Part shown: one piece after another, positions 16,166 to 25,591 of the stretch
Position numbering within the stretch: the first letter of the stretch is position 1
How the letters are laid out: each line of letters starts with the position of its first letter
Assembly: GCF_000420645.1 (NCBI RefSeq)
Contig: NZ_ATVI01000005.1
Location: 1,038,357 to 1,102,356, forward strand
Length of the DNA stretch: 64,000 nucleotides
DNA from: Nevskia ramosa DSM 11499
GTDB taxonomy: Bacteria; Pseudomonadota; Gammaproteobacteria; Nevskiales; Nevskiaceae
Direction of reading: 5' to 3'
Program-made: the position numbers and the translations under genes
The notes under the pieces: generated by a model
What the model was told of the DNA's origin: nothing
The model's database searches: none
The model's input: only the letters and a program-made list of their open reading frames with translations

Positions 16166-17038
16166 TCAGATGGGATGCGCCAGTACATCGAGCAGATAGC
16201 GGCCGTAGCCGCTTTTTGCCAGAGGCTTCGCCAGTACTTCGAGCTCGGCATCGCTGATCCAGCCGTTGCGCCAGGCCAGCTCTTCCGGACAGCACAGCTT
16301 CAGGCCCTGTCGCTTTTCCAGCGTCTGCACGAACTGCCCGGCTTCGATCAGCGAATCATGGGTGCCGGTATCGAGCCAGGCATCGCCGCGGCCGAAGCGC
16401 TCGACGGTCAGCTGGCCGCGGCGCAGATACTCGACATTGACATCGGTGATTTCGAGTTCGCCTCGGGCAGAAGGTTTGACTGCCTTGGCGATCTCGACGA
16501 CCTGCGCATCATAGAAATACAGGCCGGTGACGGCGTAGCGACTGCGTGGCTTGGCAGGCTTTTCCTCGATGCTGATCGCCCGGCCGGTGGCATCGAACTC
16601 CACCACGCCATAACGCTCCGGATCCTGAACGGGGTAGGCGAATACCGTTGCGCCGTCGGTCTTACTGGCGGCGTTGGTCAATCGCAGGCGCAGGTCATGG
16701 CCGAAGAACAGATTGTCGCCGAGCACCAGTGCGCAACCATCCCCGTCGATGAATGACTCACCGATCAGGAAGGCCTGTGCAAGACCGTCCGGCGAAGGCT
16801 GCACCGCATACTCGATCCTGCAGCCGAGGCGGCTGCCATCTCCCAGCAAAGCCTTGAAACGCGGGGTTTCGTCGGGAGTCGAGATGATCAGGATCTCGCG
16901 AATGTTCGCCATCAGCAGTGCCGACAGCGGGTAGTAGATCATCGGTTTGTCGTAGATCGGCAACAGCTGCTTCGATACGACATGGGTCAGCGGATACAGC
17001 CGGGTGCCAGAACCACCGGCAAGGATGATGCCCTTCAT
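16166..17038 (-). CDS. rfbA: glucose-1-phosphate thymidylyltransferase
   Basis: First step of dTDP-L-rhamnose synthesis: glucose-1-phosphate plus dTTP to dTDP-glucose. The 290-aa length is typical of RmlA. The N-terminus [20 protein letters not shown] holds the nucleotidyltransferase signature, with [18 protein letters not shown] and [11 protein letters not shown] following. The frame is open upstream to 17131, but the true ATG overlaps the rfbB stop as ATGA at 17035-17038. Confidence 0.96.
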   Translation of the reverse strand: MKGIILAGGSGTRLYPLTHVVSKQLLPIYDKPMIYYPLSALLMANIREILIISTPDETPRFKALLGDGSRLGCRIEYAVQPSPDGLAQAFLIGESFIDGDGCALVLGDNLFFGHDLRLRLTNAASKTDGATVFAYPVQDPERYGVVEFDATGRAISIEEKPAKPRSRYAVTGLYFYDAQVVEIAKAVKPSARGELEITDVNVEYLRRGQLTVERFGRGDAWLDTGTHDSLIEAGQFVQTLEKRQGLKLCCPEELAWRNGWISDAELEVLAKPLAKSGYGRYLLDVLAHPI

Positions 17039-18111
17039 GAAGCGCTCCGCGAGCCATAGTTGGATTCGATCCAGCGCCGATAGTCGCCGCTGGTGACGCC
17101 GCGCACCCAGTCGCCGTTGTCCAGGTACCACTGAACCGTCTTGCGCAGCCCGGTTTCAAAGGATTCCTGCTGCCGCCAGCCCAGCTCCGCTTCCAGCTTC
17201 GCGCAGTCGATCGCGTAGCGGCGGTCATGACCCGGTCTGTCCTTGACGTAGGTGATGAGCCGACGGTGCAGTCCGCTGGATGGATGCAACTCGTCAAGCA
17301 GATCGCAAAGGGTGTGGACCACTTCGAGATTGGTCTTCTCGGCGCGCCCGCCCACGCAGTAGGTTTCACCAACCCTACCGCGCTCAAGAACGGCGCGGAT
17401 GGCACGTGCGTGATCCTCGACGAACAGCCAGTCCCGCACGTTCAGGCCATCGCCATACACCGGCAGCGGCTTGCCGGCGATCGCATTCAGGATCATCAGC
17501 GGGATCAATTTCTCGGGGAAGTGATACGGGCCGTAGTTGTTCGAGCAGTTGGTGGTGACCACCGGAAGGCCATAGGTGTGATGCCAGGCGCGAACCAGAT
17601 GGTCGGACCCGGCCTTCGACGCCGAGTAGGGCGAATTCGGCGCATACGCCGTGGTTTCGCTGAAAGCGCCCTCGTCCCCAAGCGTGCCGTAGACCTCGTC
17701 CGTCGACACGTGGTGGAAACGAAAGGCCTGCTGCTTATCCGCGGTCAGCTGCCGCCAGTAGGCTCGGGTCGCTTCGAGCAGCACATAGGTGCCGACGACA
17801 TTGGTCTGGATGAACTCGCCGGGCCCGGTGATCGAGCGGTCGACGTGGCTTTCGGCAGCGAGATGGACGACAGCATCGGGCTGTTCCTTCTCGAACAATG
17901 CACGCATTGCTGCGGCATCGCAGATATCCAGCACTTCCAGAGAGAAGCGGGGGCTGTCGGAAACGGGCTTCAGGGATTCGACATTGCCGGCGTAGGTGAG
18001 CTTGTCGACACAGACGATACGAAGCGCTGGGTCCGCCAGCCATTGGCGGATGACGGCGGAACCGATGAAGCCGGCGCCGCCGGTGACCAGAAGTGTGCGA
18101 GTGTCCTTCAT
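17035..18111 (-). CDS. rfbB: dTDP-glucose 4,6-dehydratase
   Basis: Second step of dTDP-L-rhamnose synthesis: NAD+-dependent conversion of dTDP-glucose to the 4-keto-6-deoxy sugar. The 358-aa extended SDR shows TGGAGFIGS (residues 10-18), [23 protein letters not shown], the catalytic [10 protein letters not shown] and [15 protein letters not shown]. First gene of the rmlBACD operon, divergent from wzz across a 174-bp intergenic region that must hold both promoters. Confidence 0.96.
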   Translation of the reverse strand: MKDTRTLLVTGGAGFIGSAVIRQWLADPALRIVCVDKLTYAGNVESLKPVSDSPRFSLEVLDICDAAAMRALFEKEQPDAVVHLAAESHVDRSITGPGEFIQTNVVGTYVLLEATRAYWRQLTADKQQAFRFHHVSTDEVYGTLGDEGAFSETTAYAPNSPYSASKAGSDHLVRAWHHTYGLPVVTTNCSNNYGPYHFPEKLIPLMILNAIAGKPLPVYGDGLNVRDWLFVEDHARAIRAVLERGRVGETYCVGGRAEKTNLEVVHTLCDLLDELHPSSGLHRRLITYVKDRPGHDRRYAIDCAKLEAELGWRQQESFETGLRKTVQWYLDNGDWVRGVTSGDYRRWIESNYGSRSAS

Positions 18112-18285
18112 GCGTGATTGAACGATGGTGATGTGAACGGCCGCTCAGGACTTGAAGCCTGCACGGCATGCGGGGCACATGGTGCCATGCCTCGCGCTGA
18201 TAAACTTTGAACCAGCGCAGAGTTCTTGTGCACGTGACCCAGCCTCAGGGCAAACCGCACCAACCCTCCTGATTCGACTAAGAAA

Positions 18286-19152
18286 ATGCACGACGAGATC
18301 GAAGATATCTCCCTACGCGACCTCGCCCGAAAACTGTGGCTGCGCCGCGGGCTCATCGCGGTCATCACGACGCTTGCCACCGCGGTCGCCATCGCTACCG
18401 CGTTTCTGCTGCCGGAGAAATTCCAGGCGAGTGTCGTACTGTCTCCAGTGACCAGCGAAACAGACGCTGGGAGACTGGGCGGCGCTTCCGCTTTGCTCTC
18501 TCAATTTGGTGGGCTAGCGGGGATCAGTGGCCTGGGTGGAGGAGGCTCTAGCAAAAAAGCAGAAGCCACTGCGATTTTACAATCTAGTTCTCTAACAGAG
18601 GCATTCATACAAGAAAACAACTTACTGCCCGTTTTGTTCCCGAAAAAAAGGAATTCTCGCACCAAAAATTGGAATGCCGATAGCACTGGTAATGTGCCAA
18701 CTCTTTGGAAAGGAGAGCAAAAATTTCGAAAAGAAATAAGATCTATAACTGAAGATAAAAAAACCGGTTTGATCGTGCTAACGATTACATGGTCCGACCC
18801 TGAAGAAGCTGCACTTTGGGCCAATGAATTAGTTGATAGAGCGAATAACTACATCAGAAAGCGCGCTATTGATGAGTCAGAAAGAAATATTGAATATTTG
18901 AAAGAGCAAAACAGCAAAACAAGCATAGTAGAAATTCAGCGATCAATTTATAGCCTGACTGAAGATGAAATAAAGAAAATCATGCTTGCTTCAGGAAGTT
19001 CGGAATACGCTTTCCGAGTAATCGATAAGGCAAGAGTTCCCGAAGAAAGATATAGCCCAAAACGTGCTTCTATTGCGATTGCAGGAGCGGCATTGGGGTT
19101 AATTATTGGATGTATGTTGGCTTTGTTGATGTCGTCTCGCAAAAATATATAA
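18286..19152 (+). CDS. wzz: polysaccharide chain-length determinant (Wzz family)
   Basis: Inner-membrane co-polymerase that sets the modal length of Wzy-made polymer. The 288-aa protein has the expected two helices: TM1 about residues 25-43 (LIAVITTLATAVAIATAFLL) and TM2 near the C-terminus (IAIAGAALGLIIGCMLALLM), with a periplasmic coiled coil between them and the Wzz motif ASALLSQFGGLAGISGLGGG. The Pro-rich segment before TM2 (ARVPEERYSPKRAS) is typical. Base composition changes sharply within the gene at about 18550: the 5' third resembles the GC-rich host, the rest is AT-rich. Confidence 0.88.
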   Translation: MHDEIEDISLRDLARKLWLRRGLIAVITTLATAVAIATAFLLPEKFQASVVLSPVTSETDAGRLGGASALLSQFGGLAGISGLGGGGSSKKAEATAILQSSSLTEAFIQENNLLPVLFPKKRNSRTKNWNADSTGNVPTLWKGEQKFRKEIRSITEDKKTGLIVLTITWSDPEEAALWANELVDRANNYIRKRAIDESERNIEYLKEQNSKTSIVEIQRSIYSLTEDEIKKIMLASGSSEYAFRVIDKARVPEERYSPKRASIAIAGAALGLIIGCMLALLMSSRKNI

Positions 19153-19163
19153 GCAAAAATAAC

Positions 19164-20021
19164 ATGAACTTATCTGTAGAGCCATCGGTAGCGATTATTT
19201 TGGTCAACTGGAACGGCTGGAAAGATACGCAAGCTTGCCTCGAGTCTTTGACCAAAATTTCTTACAAAAATAAAAAAATATTCGTGATCGATAACGGATC
19301 GACTGATAATTCCGTTGCCATATTGAAGGGATCAGAAATATTGTTTGATGTACTAGTAAGCGATAGAAATCTCGGATTTGGTGGCGGCTGCAATATAGGA
19401 ATAGAAAAAGCATTACCATATTTCGAGTACATATGGTTGCTGAACAACGATACAAAGCTCGACGCTGAATGTCTTCGACATTTAGTAGAAGAAATCGAGA
19501 ATGATGAGAGTTTGGGCGCGGTCGGATCGGTGCTGAAGTACATGCATGACGCCAGCAAAATTCAGGCTTGGGGCGGTGGAAAAGTGAATTTTTTGCTAGG
19601 AACAACAAAACATTTTAAGGAAGCGAGGCCACAGCCATCAAATTTCTATCTAACAGCCGCAAGTCTTCTTTTTAGAAAGAAAGCCTTACAAGAGGTGGGA
19701 AAATTCGACGAAAATTTTTTTATGTATTGGGAAGATGTCGACCTTAATTTTCGATTGAAAAGAGCTGGATGGAAGATTTTAGTTGCTGAAAAGTCTATTG
19801 TATTTCATAAAGAATCGGCGAGCCTTGGGAAAAGTAATCCGCTATTGATTGAATATTTTAATAAATCAGCATGGTTATTCTTTAAAAAGCATGGCAAGTT
19901 CCCGTTTTTTCCGATATTCATCGGAACTTTAGGTCGATTTATAAAGCGAGTATCTTACAGAGATTGGGCTGGCGCGAAGAGAATTATTTCAGTTTCGTAC
20001 AGAACTTTAATAGAAAAATAG
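19164..20021 (+). CDS. glycosyltransferase family 2 (rhamnosyltransferase-like)
   Basis: Inner-membrane-associated transferase of 285 aa that adds one sugar to the undecaprenyl-linked repeat unit. The GT-A fold is clear: AIILVNWNGWKDTQACLESL at the N-terminus, VIDNGSTDNS, GGGCNIGI, the metal-binding region IWLLNNDTKLD, and the acceptor-side MYWEDVDLNFRLKRAGW with the ED dyad. It most resembles WbbL-type rhamnosyltransferases, which fits the rml genes, but the donor cannot be proven from sequence. The frame is open from 19110; ATG 19164 gives the conserved N-terminus, 11 bp after wzz. Strongly AT-rich. Confidence 0.82.
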   Translation: MNLSVEPSVAIILVNWNGWKDTQACLESLTKISYKNKKIFVIDNGSTDNSVAILKGSEILFDVLVSDRNLGFGGGCNIGIEKALPYFEYIWLLNNDTKLDAECLRHLVEEIENDESLGAVGSVLKYMHDASKIQAWGGGKVNFLLGTTKHFKEARPQPSNFYLTAASLLFRKKALQEVGKFDENFFMYWEDVDLNFRLKRAGWKILVAEKSIVFHKESASLGKSNPLLIEYFNKSAWLFFKKHGKFPFFPIFIGTLGRFIKRVSYRDWAGAKRIISVSYRTLIEK

Positions 20022-20029
20022 TTTCTATT

Positions 20030-21298
20030 ATGTTATCAATTCTATTAATAGTGGGGGTTACTCTCCAGACCGCCGGAACTTATCTGATATGGCCCAGCCG
20101 GTGGAACATTCCAGCGCACACATCACTTGGCTTGCTTTTTGTTGCTTATATCATCCCTCTTGCCATAACACCGACGCTTGACAAGTTTTCGTACGATATT
20201 GTTAGTCAGTATGTGATGATTCAATTTCTTGGCGGAATTTTATACGCGACCGGCCTTTTGATAGGAGGAAATTACAAAGCAGTTCGTTTAAAGAAGACCG
20301 TTAGTTATTTGAGAAACAATCGAAAGTTTTTAAACGAAGTCCTTCCACAAAGAATCATCATTCTCGGCTTAGCTGGCTTGCTGGGAATTTGGGTTTCATT
20401 CGCAATTATGGGATTCATACCCATGTTCGCCGACGAACCGTTCTCGGCTAAATTTTTTAAAGGCCAGTATCAAGAATCCTATCAGCGAATCGCTTGGCTA
20501 TATCGATTCTCCTTTCAGATAATATTGTTGATATTCACAATGGTTGCTGCGTTATGGTGGGATAAAAAAAAGCACATTGCGTTGGTAATATCGGTGTGTA
20601 CAGTTTTGACACTGACTGCCGCCCTGACACGCGGAAGTGCGTTTATTGGTTTAGTAAGTGTCATTGGTCTTGTTTGGGCCTCAAAGAATAAGTTTTTCTT
20701 CCTCTATCCTATTGGATGCGTATTTGTAACGATAATAGGTAGTTTGTCTTATCTAATAGTTGCACTATTAATAGATAATTCGGCCTTTTCCGCAATCTAT
20801 GGAACTGAATCTATTACTGAATCTATTTCGAATGGTGCGCCAGATATCTCTGACCAGCTGATGCTATTGACAAGTTTTGAAGTCGATCCGAAATTTACTT
20901 TTGGACGAACAATTTTGGGTGGATTAGTTCCGTTTAACTTTCAATGGAATCCCTCTGTGTGGACGCTTTCTGTAAGCAATGATACTGACGATATTTCAGA
21001 GATAGCATCTGGAGGATTTAGATTATCGACCCCACTTTGGGGTTATTTTAATTTCGGATGGACGGGGGTCTGCTTGGGCTCTTCTCTTATAGGATTTTTC
21101 GTTGGTGCTTTTCTTAATAGCATAAAAAAAGAGTTCTCTGAAAATTCGATATTGTTTTCGGCATTTTGCTTATTTATATACAATAATATTATTGGAATAA
21201 TTTCGAATGGCATGACATTGAGTATTTACTCTGCTCCATCTGTTTTTGTTTTATTTTTCCTAATCTATCGTTCATCTGCAAAAATATCCTTTAGGTAG
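20030..21298 (+). CDS. wzy: O-antigen/oligosaccharide repeat-unit polymerase (Wzy-like)
   Basis: Predicted polytopic inner-membrane protein of 422 aa that would polymerise repeat units on the periplasmic face. It has about ten or more hydrophobic helices (SILLIVGVTLQTAGTYLIW, IIILGLAGLLGIWVSFAIMG, IVALLIDNSAFSAIYG near a loop) and one large periplasmic loop with ILGGLVPFNFQWNPSVW. Wzy proteins are very divergent, so the call rests on topology, size and its place between wzz and glycosyltransferases. The open frame begins at 19964, overlapping the upstream gene; ATG 20030 (MLSILLIVGV) is preferred. Very AT-rich. Confidence 0.7.
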   Translation: MLSILLIVGVTLQTAGTYLIWPSRWNIPAHTSLGLLFVAYIIPLAITPTLDKFSYDIVSQYVMIQFLGGILYATGLLIGGNYKAVRLKKTVSYLRNNRKFLNEVLPQRIIILGLAGLLGIWVSFAIMGFIPMFADEPFSAKFFKGQYQESYQRIAWLYRFSFQIILLIFTMVAALWWDKKKHIALVISVCTVLTLTAALTRGSAFIGLVSVIGLVWASKNKFFFLYPIGCVFVTIIGSLSYLIVALLIDNSAFSAIYGTESITESISNGAPDISDQLMLLTSFEVDPKFTFGRTILGGLVPFNFQWNPSVWTLSVSNDTDDISEIASGGFRLSTPLWGYFNFGWTGVCLGSSLIGFFVGAFLNSIKKEFSENSILFSAFCLFIYNNIIGIISNGMTLSIYSAPSVFVLFFLIYRSSAKISFR

Positions 21299-21347
21299 CG
21301 ATAATTGGAGTTTCTATATTATTCAGTGTGGAGATTTTCATATCTAT

Positions 21348-22388
21348 ATGACTGATGTTCTTGTCAATACACGAATTCTCGGCGGCCATACGACGGGAGT
21401 TCAAAGGTATGCACTGGAGTTGCTCGCCCGTTTGGGTAATCAAGTTCATGCCGTCGCTCCAACGAAGCCTCGCCATGGTGTCAACGGACATCTATGGGAA
21501 CAATTTGTTCTTCCATCAAAGTTGGATGGTCGGCTGCTTTGGAGCCCAAGCAACACGGGCCCTTGGATGGTCGAGCGGCAAGTCGTCACCCTTCACGATG
21601 TTGTGCCGATAGACCATCCGGAATGGCTCAACCCCCGTTTTGCCGCCTGGTATCAGTTTCTGACTCCGAAGCTTGTAAGGCGAGTCCGTTCGGTCATTAC
21701 GGTTTCACTGGCGACCCGGGAGCGTATTCTTCATTACTTCCCGGACGTTGAGGCGAAGATTGAGGTTGTTCATATCGGTGTCGACCAGCGTTTCTATGAA
21801 CGCGATGCTTCGGAGAAGGAGACAGCGCGGCAGAAGCTCGGAATTCCGTCGCCGCACTATGTGTTCGCGCTCGGCTCGCTGGAGCCCAGGAAGAACCTGT
21901 CGCGTCTTCTGCAAGCCTGGGCTCGCATCGAGCACCGTGTGCCTGATGACGTTTGGCTGGTGCTTGCCGGCGCTCATGGCAAGAAGCTCGTGTTCGGCGA
22001 TGTTTCTTTCGAAAGCCTCCCGCCACGTGTGCATCTGAGTGGTTATGTGCCGGATGAGTTGCTGCCGGCTTTGTATTCTGGAGCAATCGCGTCGCCTTAC
22101 CTGTCCGTCTACGAGGGCTTCGGATTGCCGCCGTTGGAAGCCATGGCCTGCGGCAGTCCGCCGTTGACAGGTGATCGCACGTCGTTGCCGGAGGTGGTTG
22201 GCGACGCGGGCGTCATGGTCGATCCCTTTGATGTCGATGCGATAGCGGATGGTCTGCTTCGTCTGATCGAGGACCAGTCGCTTAGGGTGCTGCTCAGTGC
22301 TCGCGGAATCGTTCGCGCGAAGGCATTCACTTGGGAGAAGACAGTTGCCGAGACGTGGTCGATCCTCGAGCGGGCAAGTCAGCGATGA
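21348..22388 (+). CDS. glycosyltransferase family 4
   Basis: GT-B fold transferase of 346 aa for a nucleotide-sugar donor. Evidence: GGHTTGVQRYALELLARL (acceptor-side Gly loop), VVTLHDVVPIDHPEW, ALGSLEPRKNLSRLLQAW at the start of the donor domain, and the EX7E motif EGFGLPPLEAMACGSPPLTG. The family holds many mannosyl- and rhamnosyltransferases; the donor is not determinable here. Its composition is closer to the chromosome than the preceding gene, so it marks the right edge of the AT-rich island. It overlaps the next gene by 4 bases (ATGA). Confidence 0.85.
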   Translation: MTDVLVNTRILGGHTTGVQRYALELLARLGNQVHAVAPTKPRHGVNGHLWEQFVLPSKLDGRLLWSPSNTGPWMVERQVVTLHDVVPIDHPEWLNPRFAAWYQFLTPKLVRRVRSVITVSLATRERILHYFPDVEAKIEVVHIGVDQRFYERDASEKETARQKLGIPSPHYVFALGSLEPRKNLSRLLQAWARIEHRVPDDVWLVLAGAHGKKLVFGDVSFESLPPRVHLSGYVPDELLPALYSGAIASPYLSVYEGFGLPPLEAMACGSPPLTGDRTSLPEVVGDAGVMVDPFDVDAIADGLLRLIEDQSLRVLLSARGIVRAKAFTWEKTVAETWSILERASQR

Positions 22389-23302
22389 ACGTAGGCCTGA
22401 TAGTTCCAACGCTCAATGCCGGAGACCTGTGGAATGACTGGCTGGTAGCCCTGAGGGCGCAGCAGGGTTGGGCCGGTGCGACGCTGGTCATCGATTCATC
22501 GTCAAAAGATGCGACGGTCGATCGGGCACGCGAAGCTGGTCTGCGTGTACAGGTGATCGCTCGTGGAGAGTTCAACCACGGGGGAACCCGGCAACGGGGA
22601 GTTGAACTGCTTCCCGATGCGGAGATTCTTGTCTTCCTCACGCAGGACGCGTTGCTGGCTGGTCCGGGTGCAATCGCTGCCCTCGTCCGCAGCTTTGACG
22701 ATTCATCGGTCGGCGCTGCCTACGGACGGCAGTTGCCGCACAAGGATGCTGGGCCGATCGGAGCTCACGCGCGGGTGTTCAATTATCCGGCGACGAGCCA
22801 TACGAAATCGCTTGGCGACCGCGACCGTTACGGCATCAAGACAGCATTTATCTCGAATTCCTTTGCAGCATATCGGCGCAGCGCGCTTCTCAGCGTTGGT
22901 GGCTTCCCGGGCAATGTGATCTTCGGGGAGGATATGTACGCGACTGCGAAGATGTTGATGAGGGGGTGGTCAGTGGCTTACTGCGCCGACGCCTGTGTCC
23001 ATCACTCCCACGATTACTCCGTGAAGGAAGATTTCCGGCGCAGCTTCGATATCGGCGTATTCCACGCCCGTGAGCCTTGGCTACAACAAACCTTCGGCAA
23101 GGCCGAGAAGGAAGGTTTGCGCTACGTTCGTTCCGAACTCGCGTATCTCGCCAAAAGGCAGCCGCTGCTGATCGTTTCCGCACTTATACGGACGGGCGCA
23201 AAGGCGCTGGGGTATCGATTGGGAAAGCTTGAGCAATCGTTGCCGCTATCGTGGAAGAAGCGATTCAGCATGTCGCGCACGTATTGGCTCCAGGGGCCAT
23301 GA
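22385..23302 (+). CDS. glycosyltransferase family 2 (putative rhamnosyltransferase)
   Basis: GT-A transferase of 305 aa. It shows NVGLIVPTLNAGDLWNDWLV, LVIDSSSKDATVDRAREAGL, then GEFNHGGTRQRGVEL, which is characteristic of RfbN-like rhamnosyltransferases, the metal site FLTQDAL, and GNVIFGEDMYATAKMLMRGW with the ED dyad. The frame is open upstream to 22331 but the real ATG is 22385, overlapping the GT4 stop. A dTDP-rhamnose donor is plausible given the rml operon. It is convergent with the methyltransferase gene, which ends 29 bp away. Confidence 0.84.
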   Translation: MNVGLIVPTLNAGDLWNDWLVALRAQQGWAGATLVIDSSSKDATVDRAREAGLRVQVIARGEFNHGGTRQRGVELLPDAEILVFLTQDALLAGPGAIAALVRSFDDSSVGAAYGRQLPHKDAGPIGAHARVFNYPATSHTKSLGDRDRYGIKTAFISNSFAAYRRSALLSVGGFPGNVIFGEDMYATAKMLMRGWSVAYCADACVHHSHDYSVKEDFRRSFDIGVFHAREPWLQQTFGKAEKEGLRYVRSELAYLAKRQPLLIVSALIRTGAKALGYRLGKLEQSLPLSWKKRFSMSRTYWLQGP

Positions 23303-23331
23303 AGCACGCCTTCAGCTGAAAAGCTCTGGTA

Positions 23332-24306
23332 TCAGCGCACCGGCTTAAGTACATACACGGCTTGGTCGCCTTGACCAAATGCATTGAGCACAAGCGAAGC
23401 TAGCCGCAGATACAGACGGCTGAAACCACGTGGTGCAATTGCCGACGGTTCATTTTTGCGACGAAGCGGGATGCCGTCGCGATAATTGCGGCTAGCCCAG
23501 AACTGAAAGGCACCGGAGTCGCGCATTTTCCTCTCGATAGTCAGGCCAGCCGCTTTCGCAACTACAGCCATCGCCTGATCTGTCATCAGGTAGTAGTGCC
23601 TCGGCGGATCGAGCTGTGCCCAGTCGACACCATAATGACGCCAAGCAAACGAATCGGACACCGGTATCCGGATCAACAGCTTCCCAGCGGGCGATAAGAA
23701 CTGCCGCGCCCGGCGCAGCACTACTGCGGGTTCTGGCACGTGTTCCAGCGAGTGATGAAACATGAGCAAGTCGTAGCCTTGGCTTGGGATGTCGACGGTT
23801 TCGATGTGTCCTTTTCGAATCTTGAGGCCGGCTTCGTCAAGGTCGGCTGGGCGATAGGCATCGAGGCCTTCGAGATTACTGAAACCAAGCTCACGCAACT
23901 GCTTAAGCAAGATGCCAGGGCCACAGCCAACATCAAGTATCCGGCTGTCGCGCTTGACACCGGAAAAACCAACTGATTGGAGCATCTCGTCGGAGGTCAA
24001 GTAGTTGAGTATCGCTCCCAAACCGAAACGACTACCGGAGGCGGCCGCCTCGTTGCGCATCCGATATAGCGTTCCGATGAATCCCTGCTTGGCTGGCGTT
24101 GGCTCGGAGTCTTGATAGTAGGCTGGTGGATAGTGACGCCCGATGTCATCCGGAATGTCATTGATCTGTAATGTGCCGCAGGCACCGCAACGAAAATAGA
24201 GGAATGTCTCTCGAGTCCCGAACATCATTTCGGGAGCGTCCCAAGTTGAAAAGGCACCGGTTGCCAGGCAGATCCTGCAAGCAAACGTGGAGTTATCAGT
24301 GTGCAT
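23332..24306 (-). CDS. class I SAM-dependent methyltransferase with N-terminal Zn ribbon
   Basis: Methyltransferase of 324 aa, cytosolic. The N-terminus carries two CxxC pairs (FACRICLATGAF and FRCGACGTLQI) that look like a zinc ribbon. The SAM site is ILDVGCGPGILLKQLREL, followed by FHHSLEHVPEPAVVLRRARQ and LIRIPVSDSF, typical of the methyltransferase 12/23 group. Similar two-part proteins methylate nucleotide sugars or polymer ends. Its start overlaps the 3' end of the WsaF-like gene by 11 bases, so the two act in one operon. Target unknown. Confidence 0.8.
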   Translation of the reverse strand: MHTDNSTFACRICLATGAFSTWDAPEMMFGTRETFLYFRCGACGTLQINDIPDDIGRHYPPAYYQDSEPTPAKQGFIGTLYRMRNEAAASGSRFGLGAILNYLTSDEMLQSVGFSGVKRDSRILDVGCGPGILLKQLRELGFSNLEGLDAYRPADLDEAGLKIRKGHIETVDIPSQGYDLLMFHHSLEHVPEPAVVLRRARQFLSPAGKLLIRIPVSDSFAWRHYGVDWAQLDPPRHYYLMTDQAMAVVAKAAGLTIERKMRDSGAFQFWASRNYRDGIPLRRKNEPSAIAPRGFSRLYLRLASLVLNAFGQGDQAVYVLKPVR

Positions 24307-25591
24307 GTTGATTCACAGCCTCGGATGACGGTGATACAGCTAGCCAGCGGTTCGCCAGAGCGTCGACGAAGGGAAACTCGTCCTGATCCTGCGCACTCAG
24401 CAGGCCTTTCAATTGCGGAATCGTTGCGTGCATGGTTTCGGCCATTTGCTTGCAACAAAACGAGAGCGCAACGGACAAGCTTTCCGGTGAGACTTCGGCG
24501 AGGCTGACTATATTTCTGCTGTAGATCGATAAGTCCTTATTCTCGAAGTTATTGGTAATTACCGTGGCGCCGAATGCAGCCATTTCCAGCGGAGGATAGC
24601 TGGGGTGAGGCGATACCATCAATGAGCAACCGACGGCTGCATCAAGTAGGGTCTGGGCATACTGGTCAAGACTCAGCTTGCCTGCCGAAGTGAGGCGTAC
24701 GGACGGCGACAGATCGAAAGGCGGATGTGTTTCGCCGAGCGATAAAACGGTCCACTGTGCTGCTTGCGGATCCGTCATCGCCCAGTGCCGAAGCCCAGCT
24801 AACAGCAAGGTGAAAGCGTTTCGTGCAGTCGTCGGCCGACCATAGACCAATATTAGCTTCTTCTTCTCGACTTCCTTTCGATCGCCCAGAACTGCCGCAA
24901 GCTTCGGGTTGAGCTTCGGCTGGAAATGATGCTCGTCAAGAAAGTGATACGAGCGCAGGCGGAAGTAGTCATGTAGCAGCCGAGTATTGAACACTGCGAG
25001 GATATCGTCTGCCGGGCGATAAGTGGAGTCGGCGAGCAAGTACTCGCTGGACCAAGCATAAAAGCCTGGTTCGAAGTCCTGGATGAAGTACAGGAATGGT
25101 TTCTTAGTTATGCCAAGTTGCGCGGCGCATTCAAACTGCCACTTCTTGATCTGAAAGGCCGTCGTCCAGTGAGTTCCAACGAAGAAATCGCGGTCGTCGA
25201 TATCGAAGGGTTTATCCCTGCCGTTGAGAAACACGATCTCCAATGCGTGCCTCCGGCCGTTATCGGTCTGGTTGACCAGCCATTGTTTCCAGTGGTGGGG
25301 CTCGAACTCGAAGCCGTACTCTTGAGTGACGATGATTCGCGCCATGGGGAACCGCCCACGGAGTCTTTCAAAGAAGCGAAGCGCCGTTGCAACCCCGCCG
25401 AATGCGTTCTTCTGTGACAGCACCGGAACTACCAGATTGATTCTTGCCCGCCTGCTATGACCGATTTGGTAGCGCACAGGGAAGTTACCGATGTCTCCTA
25501 TGCCGTATCTGGCGAATCGCCGGATGATCGCCTTCGCGCTATTGACTGCTCCGGGCAAGAAGTGCCGCAAAGCGGATCGTATGCGACTCAT
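24296..25591 (-). CDS. WsaF-like rhamnosyltransferase (GT4-type)
   Basis: Glycosyltransferase of 431 aa resembling WsaF, the rhamnosyltransferase of Geobacillus S-layer glycan synthesis. Recognisable parts: RRARINLVVPVLSQKNAFGG, VATALRFFERLRGRFP, the signature PFLYFIQDFEPGFYAWSSEY, ILVYGRPTTARNAFTLLLAG opening the donor domain, and VSPHPSYPPLEMAAFGATVI as EX7E-equivalent region. The gene overlaps the flippase stop by 4 bases and runs into the methyltransferase. Rhamnose as donor sugar fits the locus but is inference. Confidence 0.75.
   Translation of the reverse strand: MSRIRSALRHFLPGAVNSAKAIIRRFARYGIGDIGNFPVRYQIGHSRRARINLVVPVLSQKNAFGGVATALRFFERLRGRFPMARIIVTQEYGFEFEPHHWKQWLVNQTDNGRRHALEIVFLNGRDKPFDIDDRDFFVGTHWTTAFQIKKWQFECAAQLGITKKPFLYFIQDFEPGFYAWSSEYLLADSTYRPADDILAVFNTRLLHDYFRLRSYHFLDEHHFQPKLNPKLAAVLGDRKEVEKKKLILVYGRPTTARNAFTLLLAGLRHWAMTDPQAAQWTVLSLGETHPPFDLSPSVRLTSAGKLSLDQYAQTLLDAAVGCSLMVSPHPSYPPLEMAAFGATVITNNFENKDLSIYSRNIVSLAEVSPESLSVALSFCCKQMAETMHATIPQLKGLLSAQDQDEFPFVDALANRWLAVSPSSEAVNQHAH

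Larger units (their letters stand above)
18550..21345. other. AT-rich compositional island within the polysaccharide locus
   Basis: From about 18550, inside wzz, to about 21345 the sequence becomes visibly AT-rich, with A/T-ending codons and poly-A and poly-T runs. It covers the 3' two thirds of wzz, a GT2 glycosyltransferase and wzy. Composition returns towards the host in the following GT4 gene. These are the serotype-specific genes of Wzy loci, so import by recombination is the likely cause. Confidence 0.7.

Noticed and set aside
18112..18285. JUMPstart/ops element or promoter in the rfbB-wzz divergent region
   Set aside because: I looked for GGCGGTAG-type ops sequence and good sigma-70 boxes and found none convincing.
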